DNA of 64,000 nt from Frigidibacter sp. ROC022 (lineage in GTDB: Bacteria > Pseudomonadota > Alphaproteobacteria > Rhodobacterales > Rhodobacteraceae), in contig NZ_JANQDU010000001.1 in assembly GCF_024723735.1 (NCBI RefSeq), positions 1,302,001 through 1,366,000 on the forward strand, in the 5' to 3' direction. Position numbers and translations under genes: made by a program. Under the pieces are notes generated by a model. That model did no database searches. It saw only the letters and a list, made by a program, of their open reading frames with translations, and had not been told where the DNA came from. This document shows, in pieces, positions 42,257 to 51,577 of this stretch; within the stretch, counting starts at the first letter, position 1, and the number at the start of each line of letters is the position of its first letter.

Positions 42257-43606
42257 ATGAAGAATGCAGCCTTAGGCGGCGCCGCACTGCTCGCGCTGTC
42301 GGTCGGCATGGCGCCGGCGCAAGACCTGAAATTCCCTGTGGGTGAGGGCGACTTCACCTGGTCGAGCTTCGAGGCGCTCAAGTCGATGGACCTGTCGGGG
42401 CAGGAGCTCACGATCTTCGGGCCCTGGCCGGGACCGGACCAGGACAACTTCGAAAACGTTCTGGCCTATTTCGAGGCCGCCACCGGCGCCGACGTGAAAT
42501 ATGTCGGCTCGGACAGTTTCGAGCAGCAGATCCGCATCGACACCGAAGCCGGGTCGGCGCCGAACATCGCGGTGTTCCCGCAGCCGGGCCTGATGTCGGA
42601 CCTGGCCAAGCTGGGCAAGATCACCCCGCTGGACGATTCCGTGGCCAGCTGGCTGAAAGAGAACTACGCGGCCGGGGAATCCTGGGTCTCGCTGTCCAGC
42701 GCCGAAGGTCCGGACGGCACCCGGCATCTCTACGGCTTCCCCTTCAAGGCCGACCTGAAGTCGCTGGTCTGGTATTCGCCGGAGAACTTCGAGGATGCGG
42801 GTTATGAAGTGCCGCAGACCATGGAAGAGCTGAAGGCGCTGACCGAGCAGATGGCCGCCGATGGCGTGACCCCCTGGTGCATCGGTCTGGGATCGGGCGG
42901 CGCGACCGGCTGGCCGGCGACTGACTGGGTCGAAGACCTGATGCTGCGCCTCAACACGCCGCAGGACTATGACGACTGGGTCAGCAACAAGCTGAAGTTC
43001 GACGATCCGAAAGTGATCGCCGCGATCGACGCATTCGGCTGGTTCGCGCGCAACGACGACTTCGTCGCCGGCGGCGCCGGAGCGGTGGCCACCACCGACT
43101 TCCGCGATTCGCCCAAGGGCCTGTTCTCGTCGCCGCCGCAGTGCATGATGCACCGTCAGGCCTCGTTCATTCCGGCCTTCTTCCCGGAAGGCGTGCAGGT
43201 TGGCGTCGATGCCGATTTCTTCTACTTCCCGGCCTATGCCGACAAGGATCTCGGCAAGCCGGTTCTGGGCGCCGGCACGGTGTTCTCGATCACCAAGGAC
43301 AGCCCGGCGGCGCAGGCCTTCATCAAGTTCCTCGAAAGCCCGATCGCGCATGAGGTCTGGATGGCCCAGAAAGGCTTCCTGACCCCCTACAAGGGCGTGA
43401 ACACCGCGGTCTTCAGCGACCCGACCCTGGGCAAGATGAACGACATCCTGCTGAACGCCACGACGTTCCGCTTTGATGGTTCCGACCTGATGCCGGGCGG
43501 CGTCGGCGCCGGATCGTTCTGGACCGGGATGGTGGATTATGTCGGCGGCGAGTCCGCGGCCGATGTCGCCAAGGCGATCCAGGACAGCTGGGACGCGCTG
43601 AAGTAA
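42257..43606 (+). CDS. aglE: Alpha-glucoside ABC transporter substrate-binding protein
   Basis: A 449-residue periplasmic family 1 solute-binding protein. The start ATG 42257 follows GGGAGA, and the signal peptide MKNAALGGAALLALSVGMAPAQ has a clear cleavage site. LTIFGPWPGPDQDNFENVLAYFEAATGADVKYVGSDSFEQQIRIDTEAGSAPNIAVFPQPGLM and the KGVNTAVFSDPTLGKM region match AglE. It binds sucrose, maltose, trehalose and similar glucosides for AglFGK in close relatives. It is the first gene of the aglEFGAK operon, followed by a strong hairpin. Confidence 0.93.
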   Translation: MKNAALGGAALLALSVGMAPAQDLKFPVGEGDFTWSSFEALKSMDLSGQELTIFGPWPGPDQDNFENVLAYFEAATGADVKYVGSDSFEQQIRIDTEAGSAPNIAVFPQPGLMSDLAKLGKITPLDDSVASWLKENYAAGESWVSLSSAEGPDGTRHLYGFPFKADLKSLVWYSPENFEDAGYEVPQTMEELKALTEQMAADGVTPWCIGLGSGGATGWPATDWVEDLMLRLNTPQDYDDWVSNKLKFDDPKVIAAIDAFGWFARNDDFVAGGAGAVATTDFRDSPKGLFSSPPQCMMHRQASFIPAFFPEGVQVGVDADFFYFPAYADKDLGKPVLGAGTVFSITKDSPAAQAFIKFLESPIAHEVWMAQKGFLTPYKGVNTAVFSDPTLGKMNDILLNATTFRFDGSDLMPGGVGAGSFWTGMVDYVGGESAADVAKAIQDSWDALK

Positions 43607-43618
43607 CCCTACGACAAC

Positions 43619-43646
43619 CGGGCGGCCCAGTTGACAGGGCCGCCCG
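43619..43646 (+). promoter_or_regulatory. Intercistronic stem-loop between aglE and aglF
   Basis: CGGGCGGCCC (43619-43628) and GGGCCGCCCG (43637-43646) form a perfect 10-base-pair stem with an eight-base loop and no T-tract. It lies 13 bases after the aglE stop codon. Such hairpins stabilise the upstream binding-protein mRNA and lower permease expression. Confidence 0.75.
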
Positions 43647-43772
43647 ACCGCGCCCAGCTTGGCGCAACAAGTGTACTCCTGACCAGTATGGCGACCCGGT
43701 ATCGGTCGCAGGAACGGCGCAACCAATTGCGCGACCCCGCCGCAACGCCGGCGATCCAGGGAGGACAGCGCC

Positions 43773-45272
43773 ATGCATCCCGCATTGCAAGGTCTCTTGA
43801 CCATCGTGATCGGAGTCGGCGGTTGTGTCGGCTACTATTCGCTGTCGAACATCTACCTTGACAAGTATCTGCTGCCCGCGCGCGGCAGCAGCCCGGAAGA
43901 GGCCCGCCGTCACCGCTGGCAGGCACCGCTGGTCACCTTCCTGGGCGTGATCGTCATCGCGGTGCTGGCCGTGGCGTTTGTCCAGCTGGTCTCCTCGCTG
44001 CTCAGCCTGCGCTGGCTGGGCTCGATCCCCGACGCCTTCCGCGCCGGATATGGCCTGCTGGCCGATCCGGCCCTGCGCCTGCCGCTGCTGATCGCGGCCT
44101 TGGTGGTGGCGCTGATCGCGCTGGTCTTCGTCATCGATGCGCCCTCGGATATCGGGCGCAGGATCAACCGGGCCGAGATGATCCGGCCCTGGCTGTTCCT
44201 GGCCCCGGCGATGATCGCGCTCGGCCTCTATCTGGCCTATCCGGTGGTAGAGACGATCCGGCTGTCGCTGACCGAGAGGGTGGCGGGCGGCGGCTACGAA
44301 TTCGTCGGCGCCGACAACTACGCCCAGATGCTGCAAGAGCCGAAATTCTGGGAAGCGCTGAAGAACAACATGCTCTGGCTGATCGTGGTGCCCGCCGCCT
44401 CGACCGCCTTCGGCCTGGTCATCGCCCAGTTGACGGACCGGATCAAATGGGGCGCGCTGGCCAAGTCGCTGATCTTCATGCCGATGGCGATCTCCTTCGT
44501 CGGCGCGGCGGTGATCTGGAAGCTGGTCTATGACACCAGACCCCCGGACCAGCCGCAGATCGGGGTGCTGAACGCCATCTGGCTGCAGTTTCAGGGTGGA
44601 ATCTGGTCAACCCTGTGCCTGCGGGTGCTGCCGGGGCTGCTGGTCCTGGGCTTCGCGATCGTCAGCGGCTGGGTCGGCTGGCTGCTGGTCAGGCCGATCC
44701 TGGGCCGTGACGGCGAAAGACCGGCCGCCTGGTCGCTGCTGTTGCGGATTCTGGCGGCGCTGGTGGCGGTCTGGCTGATCTGGCTGTCGCTGGGCACGAT
44801 CCTGTCGCTGGTCCGGGCCTCGCCGCCCTATGGACAGCCGCAGACCTGGCTGACCATGCCCTATTGGAACAACTTCCTGCTGATGGTGGTTCTGGTCTGG
44901 ATCCAGACCGGCTTTGCCATGGTGATCCTCTCGGCGGCGCTGCGCGGCATCCCCGAGGAAACCATCGAAGCGGCCATCGTCGATGGCGCCGGGCCATTCC
45001 AGATCTTCTTCAAGATCAAGGTGCCGCAGATCATGCCGACCATCGTCGTGGTCTGGACAACGATCACCATCGTCGTGCTGAAGGTCTTCGACATCGTCTA
45101 TGCGATGACCAATGGCCAGTGGGAGACGCAGGTGCTGGCCAACTACATGTACGACAAGCTGTTCCGGGCCAATGACTGGGGCGTCGGTTCGGCGGCGGCG
45201 ATGGTCATCATGCTGCTGGTGACGCCGATCCTGGTCTGGAACGTCTACAACGCCCGCAAGGAGATGCGCTGA
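43773..45272 (+). CDS. aglF: Alpha-glucoside ABC transporter permease, extended form
   Basis: A 499-residue MalF-type permease. The conserved core starts at about residue 133 (INRAEMIRPWLFLAPAMIALGLYLAYPVVETIRLSLTE) and includes the EAA loop (EAAIVDGAGPFQIFFKIKVPQI, about 400-421) that contacts the ATPase. Two parts are additional to the roughly 330-residue AglF I know: an N-terminal block of about 130 residues with three hydrophobic segments, and an insertion at about 271-360 with two hydrophobic segments (LPGLLVLGFAIVSGWVGWLL, LLLRILAALVAVWLIWLSL) between LNAIW and PYWNNF. The 5' gap to aglE is 166 bases. I infer an inner-membrane importer for alpha-glucosides. Confidence 0.92.
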   Translation: MHPALQGLLTIVIGVGGCVGYYSLSNIYLDKYLLPARGSSPEEARRHRWQAPLVTFLGVIVIAVLAVAFVQLVSSLLSLRWLGSIPDAFRAGYGLLADPALRLPLLIAALVVALIALVFVIDAPSDIGRRINRAEMIRPWLFLAPAMIALGLYLAYPVVETIRLSLTERVAGGGYEFVGADNYAQMLQEPKFWEALKNNMLWLIVVPAASTAFGLVIAQLTDRIKWGALAKSLIFMPMAISFVGAAVIWKLVYDTRPPDQPQIGVLNAIWLQFQGGIWSTLCLRVLPGLLVLGFAIVSGWVGWLLVRPILGRDGERPAAWSLLLRILAALVAVWLIWLSLGTILSLVRASPPYGQPQTWLTMPYWNNFLLMVVLVWIQTGFAMVILSAALRGIPEETIEAAIVDGAGPFQIFFKIKVPQIMPTIVVVWTTITIVVLKVFDIVYAMTNGQWETQVLANYMYDKLFRANDWGVGSAAAMVIMLLVTPILVWNVYNARKEMR

Positions 45273-45273
45273 C

Positions 45274-46593
45274 ATGGACAACATCGCTGGCAGCAAATCC
45301 TCGCTCACCTGGGCCGTTCACATCACCGTCGCGGCGCTGGTGGCGCTGTGGCTGTTCCCGACCGTCGGACTGTTCGTCTCGTCCTTCCGCACCGCCGACC
45401 AGATCGCCTCGTCGGGCTGGTGGGACGCGCTCGCGACGCAGGAAATGCAGATGCCCGCGATCCGCGTCGCCGGAACCGAAGTCGAATCCGATGGTGTCTT
45501 CACCATAACCGGCAGCCTTTTCGACGAGCCCGGCAACGTATCGGCCTGGGGCACGTCGAGCCGGGCGCCGAATGCCTATGCGCCGGGTGATACCGCCGAC
45601 CTCGGCGATGGCGTGACGCTGACCCTGGACAACACCGGGGCCTATGTCCTGAAGGGTCCGGCCAGTTTCGAAGGCACGAGACTGCCGCGCATCTTCGCGA
45701 ATGCCGAGGTGCCGCCGGACTTCACCATTGCCAATTACGACACGGTGCTGGGGCCGGGGGTGCTGCAGTCGATCCTGCTTTACGCCGCCATATCGGTGGC
45801 CCTGGGCATCGGCGCCTTCTATGGCGCCCGCGCCGCCGGATGGGAGCAGGCCCGCACCATTGCCACCCTGGGGGCCTTTGTCGTCTTCATTTTCTTGGCG
45901 ATGATCCTCGGCCTGGGGCAGGGTGGCAACGGCGGCGGACAGGCCGGCGACAACATGGCCAGGGCCTTCTTCAACACCCTGACGGTGACGATCCCGGCGA
46001 CGATCATCCCGATCCTCGTCGCCGCCTTCGCGGCCTATGCGCTGGCCTGGATGGACTTTCCCGGCCGTGCCCTGCTGGTCGCAGCGGTCGTCGCGCTGCT
46101 GGTCGTGCCGCTGCAACTGGCGCTGATCCCGCTGCTGAAGTTCCACCTGGCGATCGGCATCGGCAAGGGCTACCTCGGCGTCTGGCTGGCGCATACGGGT
46201 TTTGGCCTGCCGCTGGCGATCTACCTGCTGCGCAACTACATGGCCGGCCTGCCGCGCGACATCATCGAGAATGCCAAGGTCGACGGCGCCACGGATTTCC
46301 AGATCTTCGTCAAGATCATCCTTCCGCTCAGCTTTCCGGCACTGGCCAGTTTTGCGATCTTCCAGTTTCTCTGGACCTGGAACGACCTGCTGGTCGCGCT
46401 GGTCTTCCTGGTCGATTCCTCGGGTGAGACAACCGTGATGACCAAGCAGATCATCGAGCTTCTGGGCACCCGGGGCGGCAACTGGGAGATTCTCGCCACC
46501 GCCGCCTTCGTCTCGATCTCGGTGCCGCTGACCGTCTTTTTCCTGATGCAGCGCTATCTGGTGCGGGGCCTTCTGGCCGGGTCGGTCAAGTGA
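45274..46593 (+). CDS. aglG: Alpha-glucoside ABC transporter permease, extended form
   Basis: A 439-residue MalG-type permease starting one base after the aglF stop. A first helix (about 11-37) is followed by a soluble periplasmic domain (about 45-150), which AglG is known to have. An extra block at about 161-225 contains two hydrophobic segments (GVLQSILLYAAISVALGIGAFYGA and TLGAFVVFIFLAMILGL) and a Gly-rich linker. The conserved core resumes with MARAFFNTLTVTIPATIIPILVAAFAAYALAWMDFPGR, including the EAA loop NAKVDGATDFQIFVKIILPLSFP. Together with AglF it forms the channel energised by AglK. Confidence 0.92.
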   Translation: MDNIAGSKSSLTWAVHITVAALVALWLFPTVGLFVSSFRTADQIASSGWWDALATQEMQMPAIRVAGTEVESDGVFTITGSLFDEPGNVSAWGTSSRAPNAYAPGDTADLGDGVTLTLDNTGAYVLKGPASFEGTRLPRIFANAEVPPDFTIANYDTVLGPGVLQSILLYAAISVALGIGAFYGARAAGWEQARTIATLGAFVVFIFLAMILGLGQGGNGGGQAGDNMARAFFNTLTVTIPATIIPILVAAFAAYALAWMDFPGRALLVAAVVALLVVPLQLALIPLLKFHLAIGIGKGYLGVWLAHTGFGLPLAIYLLRNYMAGLPRDIIENAKVDGATDFQIFVKIILPLSFPALASFAIFQFLWTWNDLLVALVFLVDSSGETTVMTKQIIELLGTRGGNWEILATAAFVSISVPLTVFFLMQRYLVRGLLAGSVK

Positions 46594-46603
46594 GATTTGC
46601 AGA

Positions 46604-48235
46604 ATGAGGGAATGGGTTCGCGACAAGGACTGGTGGCGCGGCGCGGTGATCTATCAGGTCTATCCGCGCAGCTTTCAGGACAGCAATGGCGACGGGGTCG
46701 GGGATCTTCTGGGCATTGTCCAGCGGCTGCCCTATGTGGCCTCTCTGGGCGTCGATGCCGTGTGGATTTCGCCCTTCTTTACCTCGCCGATGAAGGACTT
46801 CGGCTATGACGTGTCGGACTACCGCGATGTCGATCCGATGTTCGGCACGCTGTCGGATTTCGACACCCTGATCGAGGCCGCCCACGCCCTGGGCCTGATG
46901 GTGATGATCGACCTGGTGCTGTCGCACTCCTCGGATGCGCATCCCTGGTTCCAGCAATCCCGGGTCAGCCGCGACAACGATAAGGCCGACTGGTATGTTT
47001 GGGCTGATCCCAAGCCCGACGGCACGGCCCCGAACAACTGGCTTTCGGTCTTTGGCGGCCCGGCCTGGGCCTGGAACCCGGAACGGATGCAGTATTACCT
47101 GCACAACTTCCTGACCGCGCAGCCCGATCTCAATTTCCACTGCCCCGAAGTGCAGGACGAATTGCTGAGCATCGCGCGGTTCTGGCTGGATCGCGGCGTC
47201 GACGGGTTCAGGCTCGACACGATCAACTTCTACATCGCCGACGCGCAGTTGCGGGACAATCCGGCGCTGCCGCCGGAAGAGCGCAACGACACCATCGCGC
47301 CGGCGGTGAACCCCTATAACTGGCAGCGCCACATCTACTCGAAGAACCAGCCGGAAAACCTTGAGTTCCTGAAGAAATTCCGCGCTGTTTGCGACGAGTA
47401 CAACGCCGCCGCGGTAGGCGAGGTCGGCGATGCGCAGCGCGGGCTCGAGATCATGGCCGAATATACCTCGGGCGGAGACAAGGTGCAGATGTGCTATCCG
47501 TTCGACCTCCTGCAGCCGCATCGCCCGACGTCGGAAGATCTGGCCGCGACCTTCCGGCGGCTCGAGGCTTTCGACGACGATTTCTGGCCCTGCTGGGCCT
47601 ATTCCAACCACGACGTGGTGCGCCACATCAGCCGCTGGGACCTGACCCCGCCGGCGGCGCGGGTCTACACGACGATGTTGCTGACCCTGCGCGGCTCGGC
47701 CTGCATCTACCAGGGGGAGGAACTGGGCCTGCACGAGGCTGATCTGGCCTATGAGGATCTGCAGGATCCCTACGGGATCGAGTTCTGGCCCGAATTCAAG
47801 GGTCGCGACGGCTGCCGGACGCCGATGGTCTGGGAGACCGACAACCTCTATGGCGGGTTTTCCACCCATCGGCCCTGGCTTCCGGTGCCGTCCGAACATC
47901 TGCACCATTCGGTGCAGGACGCCGAGCATGACCCGGGCAACATCCTGCACCACTATCGCCGGGCGCTGGCCTTCCGGCGCTCGCATCTGGCGCTGCGCAA
48001 GGGCACCCAGAGCCGGGTCGAGGCGGTGGGCGACGTGGTCCAGTTCACCCGCCAGGGCCCGAGCGAGACGATCTTCTGCGCCTTCAACCTGGGCAAGGAT
48101 CCGGCCGAGACCGACCTTCCCGAGGGCCGATGGGTGCAGATCGGGACCGAGTTGAACTCGGCCCATGCGGACGGTGAAGGGCATGTAAGGTTGGGCCCGT
48201 GGCAGTGCTGCCTGGCCTTGAAAACAAAGGGCTGA
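46604..48235 (+). CDS. aglA: Cytoplasmic GH13 alpha-glucosidase
   Basis: A 543-residue alpha-amylase-superfamily enzyme without signal peptide. VIYQVYPRSFQDSNGDGVGDL is region VI, and the catalytic residues are Asp205 in GFRLDTINFY (nucleophile), Glu273 in AVGEVGDAQ (acid/base) and Asp337 in SNHDVVRH. This is the oligo-1,6-/alpha-glucosidase subfamily of AglA, which cleaves the imported disaccharides to glucose and another sugar. It is 10 bases after aglG and 11 bases before aglK. Glk, encoded across the divergent promoter, would phosphorylate the glucose. Confidence 0.95.
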   Translation: MREWVRDKDWWRGAVIYQVYPRSFQDSNGDGVGDLLGIVQRLPYVASLGVDAVWISPFFTSPMKDFGYDVSDYRDVDPMFGTLSDFDTLIEAAHALGLMVMIDLVLSHSSDAHPWFQQSRVSRDNDKADWYVWADPKPDGTAPNNWLSVFGGPAWAWNPERMQYYLHNFLTAQPDLNFHCPEVQDELLSIARFWLDRGVDGFRLDTINFYIADAQLRDNPALPPEERNDTIAPAVNPYNWQRHIYSKNQPENLEFLKKFRAVCDEYNAAAVGEVGDAQRGLEIMAEYTSGGDKVQMCYPFDLLQPHRPTSEDLAATFRRLEAFDDDFWPCWAYSNHDVVRHISRWDLTPPAARVYTTMLLTLRGSACIYQGEELGLHEADLAYEDLQDPYGIEFWPEFKGRDGCRTPMVWETDNLYGGFSTHRPWLPVPSEHLHHSVQDAEHDPGNILHHYRRALAFRRSHLALRKGTQSRVEAVGDVVQFTRQGPSETIFCAFNLGKDPAETDLPEGRWVQIGTELNSAHADGEGHVRLGPWQCCLALKTKG

Positions 48236-48246
48236 GGGAGGAACCG

Positions 48247-49332
48247 ATGGCCGATCTGAAACTCACGGATATCGCCAAGAGCTACGGCAACGTCAGTGTC
48301 CTGGAACATATCAACCTGGACATCAAGGCGGGCGAGCTGATCGTCTTCGTGGGCCCTTCCGGCTGCGGCAAGTCCACCCTGCTGCGGATGATCGCGGGAC
48401 TGGAAAAGATCACCGCGGGGACGCTGGAAATCGACGGCATGGTGGTCAATGACGTGCCGCCCAGCCAGCGCGGCATCGCCATGGTGTTCCAGAGCTACGC
48501 GCTCTACCCGCACATGACGGTGCGCGAGAACATGCAGTTCGCGCTGAAGATCGCCAAGAAGAGCCGGGAAGAGATCGACGCGGCGGTGGCCAAGGCGGCG
48601 AAGATCCTGCAGCTCGAACCCTATCTGGACCGGCTGCCCAAGGCGCTGTCGGGCGGCCAGCGGCAGCGGGTGGCGATCGGCCGCTCGATCGTGCGTGATC
48701 CCAAGGTCTATCTCTTCGACGAGCCGCTCTCGAATCTCGATGCGGCGCTGCGGGTCGCGACGCGGATCGAGATTGCCCAGCTCAAAGAGCAGATGCCGGA
48801 CCGCACGATGATCTATGTCACCCATGACCAGGTCGAGGCGATGACCCTGGCCGACCGGATCGTGGTCTTGGCCAACAAGGGCATCAGCCAGGCCGGCCCG
48901 CCGCTGGAACTCTACGAACGGCCGCATAACGAATTCGTCGCGCAGTTCATCGGCTCGCCGGCCATGAACCTGTTCCCCGGAGTGATTTCCGGGACCGGCG
49001 AGAAGACCACGGTGCAGCTTGCCTCGGGCGGGGTGGCGGTGTCATCGGTGCCGACCACCGGGGCCGACAGCGGCCTGAAGGTCAATGTCGGGGTCCGCCC
49101 CGAGGACCTTCTGGCGACGAGCGAGACACCGCTCTATACCGGTTCCGTCGATTTCACCGAGGCCCTGGGCGAATTGACCATCCTCTATTTCCGCAAGGAC
49201 GGCCGCGAACATCCGGTGATCGCCAAGCTGCCCGGCATCCATACCGGCCTGCGCGGATCCGAGGTCAAGCTGGGGGCGGCGCCCGAGAAGGTGCATATCT
49301 TCTCCGACGGCGTGTCGCTGCTCTACCGCTAG
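48247..49332 (+). CDS. aglK: Alpha-glucoside ABC transporter ATP-binding protein
   Basis: A 361-residue MalK-type ATPase. Walker A GPSGCGKST (about 36-44), signature LSGGQRQRVAIGRSIVRDP, Walker B VYLFDEPLSNLDAALR and the switch His in YVTHDQVEAMT are in place. The C-terminal OB-fold regulatory domain (about 240-361) is of MalK type. The start ATG 48247 is chosen with GGAGGA upstream; the longer frame would run into aglA. The 3' end overlaps the convergent gluQ gene by 4 bases, ending the operon. Confidence 0.95.
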   Translation: MADLKLTDIAKSYGNVSVLEHINLDIKAGELIVFVGPSGCGKSTLLRMIAGLEKITAGTLEIDGMVVNDVPPSQRGIAMVFQSYALYPHMTVRENMQFALKIAKKSREEIDAAVAKAAKILQLEPYLDRLPKALSGGQRQRVAIGRSIVRDPKVYLFDEPLSNLDAALRVATRIEIAQLKEQMPDRTMIYVTHDQVEAMTLADRIVVLANKGISQAGPPLELYERPHNEFVAQFIGSPAMNLFPGVISGTGEKTTVQLASGGVAVSSVPTTGADSGLKVNVGVRPEDLLATSETPLYTGSVDFTEALGELTILYFRKDGREHPVIAKLPGIHTGLRGSEVKLGAAPEKVHIFSDGVSLLYR

Positions 49333-50195
49333 GGCGGCGGAAGCCCGACCATCTCCCGGAGTTCGGCCGGAGAGACCCCTTCAGCCCGATAGCGCCGGAT
49401 CGCGCGGGCGTCGTCGCGCTTGGCCAGTCTCTTGCCGTTCTCATCACGAATAAGATCGTGATGCCAATAACTTGGCGTTGGAAGTTCAAGTAATGTCTGA
49501 AGCAATACATGCAGCGGCGTCGCGGCGAACAGATCGACGCCCCGGACCACCTCGGTGATCCCCTGATCCACGTCATCCACCACCACCGCCAGATGATAGG
49601 CCGCAGTGCCGATGTCGCGCCGCGCCAGCACCACATCCCCGGTGCCGGTCAGCAACGCCTGCGGGTCGAGCGCGTGCCTGCCGGCATGCAGCGGCCCGTT
49701 TTCGGTGAAGCCCGGCGCACGCCCCGCCACCAGCGCCAGGGCGCGCCCCATGTCGAGCCGGATCGCGTTTCCGGGCTGCGCCTCGGCCATCGAGCGGCCC
49801 CGGCAGGTGCCGGGATAGACCGGTCCGTCCGGCCCGATATCCGGCGTGCCTGCGCCTTCCTGCGGGGCCGAGAGCGCCGCGCGGATGTCGCCCCTCGTGC
49901 AGCGGCAGGGATAGGTCAGGCCCAGGGCCGACAACTTGTCCAGTGCGCTGGCATAGCTGGCCAGATGCTCGGATTGCCGCCGCACCGGTTCCGGCCAGTC
50001 GAGCCCGAGCCAGCGCAGATCCTCCAGGATCGCCGTCTCGTATTCCGGACGGCAGCGGCCGGCGTCGGTGTCCTCGATCCTGAGCAGCATCTCGCCACCC
50101 TGCGCCTTTGCCATGTCATGCGCCAGACAGGCGGAATAGGCATGGCCCAGATGCAGATAGCCGGTCGGCGAGGGGGCAAAGCGGGTGCGGAACAT
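49329..50195 (-). CDS. gluQ: Glutamyl-Q tRNA(Asp) synthetase
   Basis: A 288-residue truncated GluRS paralogue without anticodon-binding domain. It has [22 protein letters not shown] with the HIGH-type motif, and KRLAKRDDARAIR as the KMSKS-like loop. Cys residues in PCRCTRGD are zinc-site candidates. It glutamylates the queuosine base of tRNA-Asp. Its start shares one base with the trmFO stop (TGATG), so the two tRNA-modification genes are translationally coupled. It converges on aglK. Confidence 0.94.
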   Translation of the reverse strand: MFRTRFAPSPTGYLHLGHAYSACLAHDMAKAQGGEMLLRIEDTDAGRCRPEYETAILEDLRWLGLDWPEPVRRQSEHLASYASALDKLSALGLTYPCRCTRGDIRAALSAPQEGAGTPDIGPDGPVYPGTCRGRSMAEAQPGNAIRLDMGRALALVAGRAPGFTENGPLHAGRHALDPQALLTGTGDVVLARRDIGTAAYHLAVVVDDVDQGITEVVRGVDLFAATPLHVLLQTLLELPTPSYWHHDLIRDENGKRLAKRDDARAIRRYRAEGVSPAELREMVGLPPP

Positions 50196-51577
50196 CAGGA
50201 CCCGGCGGCAGCCTCCGCGATGGCATCCGGTGCGGCGCCCGGCACCCCCGCCAGCCAGTCGGTGAAGGCCAGCTTGGCGCGGTCGGTATAGGCCTTGTAT
50301 CGGTCCTTGCGGCCGCGCCGCCCGCCCTTGGCGTCGATCGGCGGGAACAGTCCGAAATTGACGTTCATCGGCTGGAAGGTCTTGGCCTCGGCGCCACCGG
50401 TGATGTGGTGGATCAATGCGCCCATGGCGGTTTCGGGCGGCGGCGGGCCGGCCTCGCGGCCCAGCAGTTCGGCTGCGGCGAGGCGCCCGGCCAGCAGGCC
50501 CATCGCGGCGCTCTCGACATAGCCTTCGACCCCGGTCACCTGTCCGGCAAAGCGGACATGCGGCCGGGAACGCAACCGCATCTGGTTGTCGAGCAGGGTC
50601 GGCGAATTCAGGAACGTGTTGCGATGGATCCCGCCCAGGCGCGCGAACCTGGCGTTCTGTAGTCCCGGAATCATCCGAAAAACAGAGGTTTGCGCGCCAT
50701 ACTTCATCTTGGTCTGGAAGCCGACGATATTGTAGAGCGTGCCCAGGGCATTGTCGCGGCGCAGTTGCACCACGGCATAGGGCTTGTTCAGCGGATCATG
50801 GGCATTGGTCAGGCCGATCGGCTTCATCGGGCCGAAGCGCAGGGTCTCGCGACCGCGTTCGGCCATCACCTCGATCGGCAGGCAGCCGTCGAAATAGCCG
50901 GCCGTCTCGCCTTCGTGGAACTCGGTCTTCTCGGCGGCCAGCAGGGCGTCGATGAAGGCTTCGTACTGCGCCTTGTCCATCGGGCAGTTGATATAGGCCT
51001 TCCGCTCCGCCTCGGTCTCGCCCTTGTCATAGCGCGACTGTTCCCAGGCGATGTCCATGTCGATCGTCTCGGCGTGGACGATCGGCGCGATGGCGTCGAA
51101 GAAGGCCAGCGCCTCGGCTCCGGTCTCGGCCTGCAGCGCCGCACCGAGGGCGGGAGAGGTCAGCGGACCGGTGGCAAAGATCCAGCTGCCGCTGTCGGGC
51201 AGGGCCGAGACCTCTCCCTCGACGAAGGATATCCGCGGATGGGCACGCAGCCGGGCCGTCACCGCGGCGGCGAAGGGGTCGCGATCCACCGCCAGGGCAC
51301 CGCCCGCGGGCAGGGCATGGGCGTCGGCCATGGCCATGACCAGCCCGCCGGCACGACGCATCTCCCAATGCAGCAGCCCGACCGCGTTGCGCTCGTCGTC
51401 GTCGGAGCGGAAGGAGTTGGAACAGACCATCTCGGCGAAATCGCCGGTGCGATGGGCGAAGGTGCCCACCTTGGGCCGCATCTCGTGCAGCACGACGTCG
51501 CATCCGGCCTCGGCGGCCTGCCAGGCTGCTTCGGAACCGGCCATGCCACCGCCAACGATATTCAGGGTTTTGCTCAT
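50195..51577 (-). CDS. trmFO: tRNA m5U54 methyltransferase TrmFO (folate/FAD-dependent)
   Basis: A 460-residue flavoprotein. The N-terminus [34 protein letters not shown] is the FAD-binding GxGxxG of the TrmFO/GidA family, and [24 protein letters not shown] and [22 protein letters not shown] are specific to TrmFO. It makes 5-methyluridine at position 54 of tRNA using methylenetetrahydrofolate. The start ATG 51577 is the first one that gives the dinucleotide fold at the N-terminus. It is upstream of and coupled to gluQ. Confidence 0.96.
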   Translation of the reverse strand: MSKTLNIVGGGMAGSEAAWQAAEAGCDVVLHEMRPKVGTFAHRTGDFAEMVCSNSFRSDDDERNAVGLLHWEMRRAGGLVMAMADAHALPAGGALAVDRDPFAAAVTARLRAHPRISFVEGEVSALPDSGSWIFATGPLTSPALGAALQAETGAEALAFFDAIAPIVHAETIDMDIAWEQSRYDKGETEAERKAYINCPMDKAQYEAFIDALLAAEKTEFHEGETAGYFDGCLPIEVMAERGRETLRFGPMKPIGLTNAHDPLNKPYAVVQLRRDNALGTLYNIVGFQTKMKYGAQTSVFRMIPGLQNARFARLGGIHRNTFLNSPTLLDNQMRLRSRPHVRFAGQVTGVEGYVESAAMGLLAGRLAAAELLGREAGPPPPETAMGALIHHITGGAEAKTFQPMNVNFGLFPPIDAKGGRRGRKDRYKAYTDRAKLAFTDWLAGVPGAAPDAIAEAAAGS

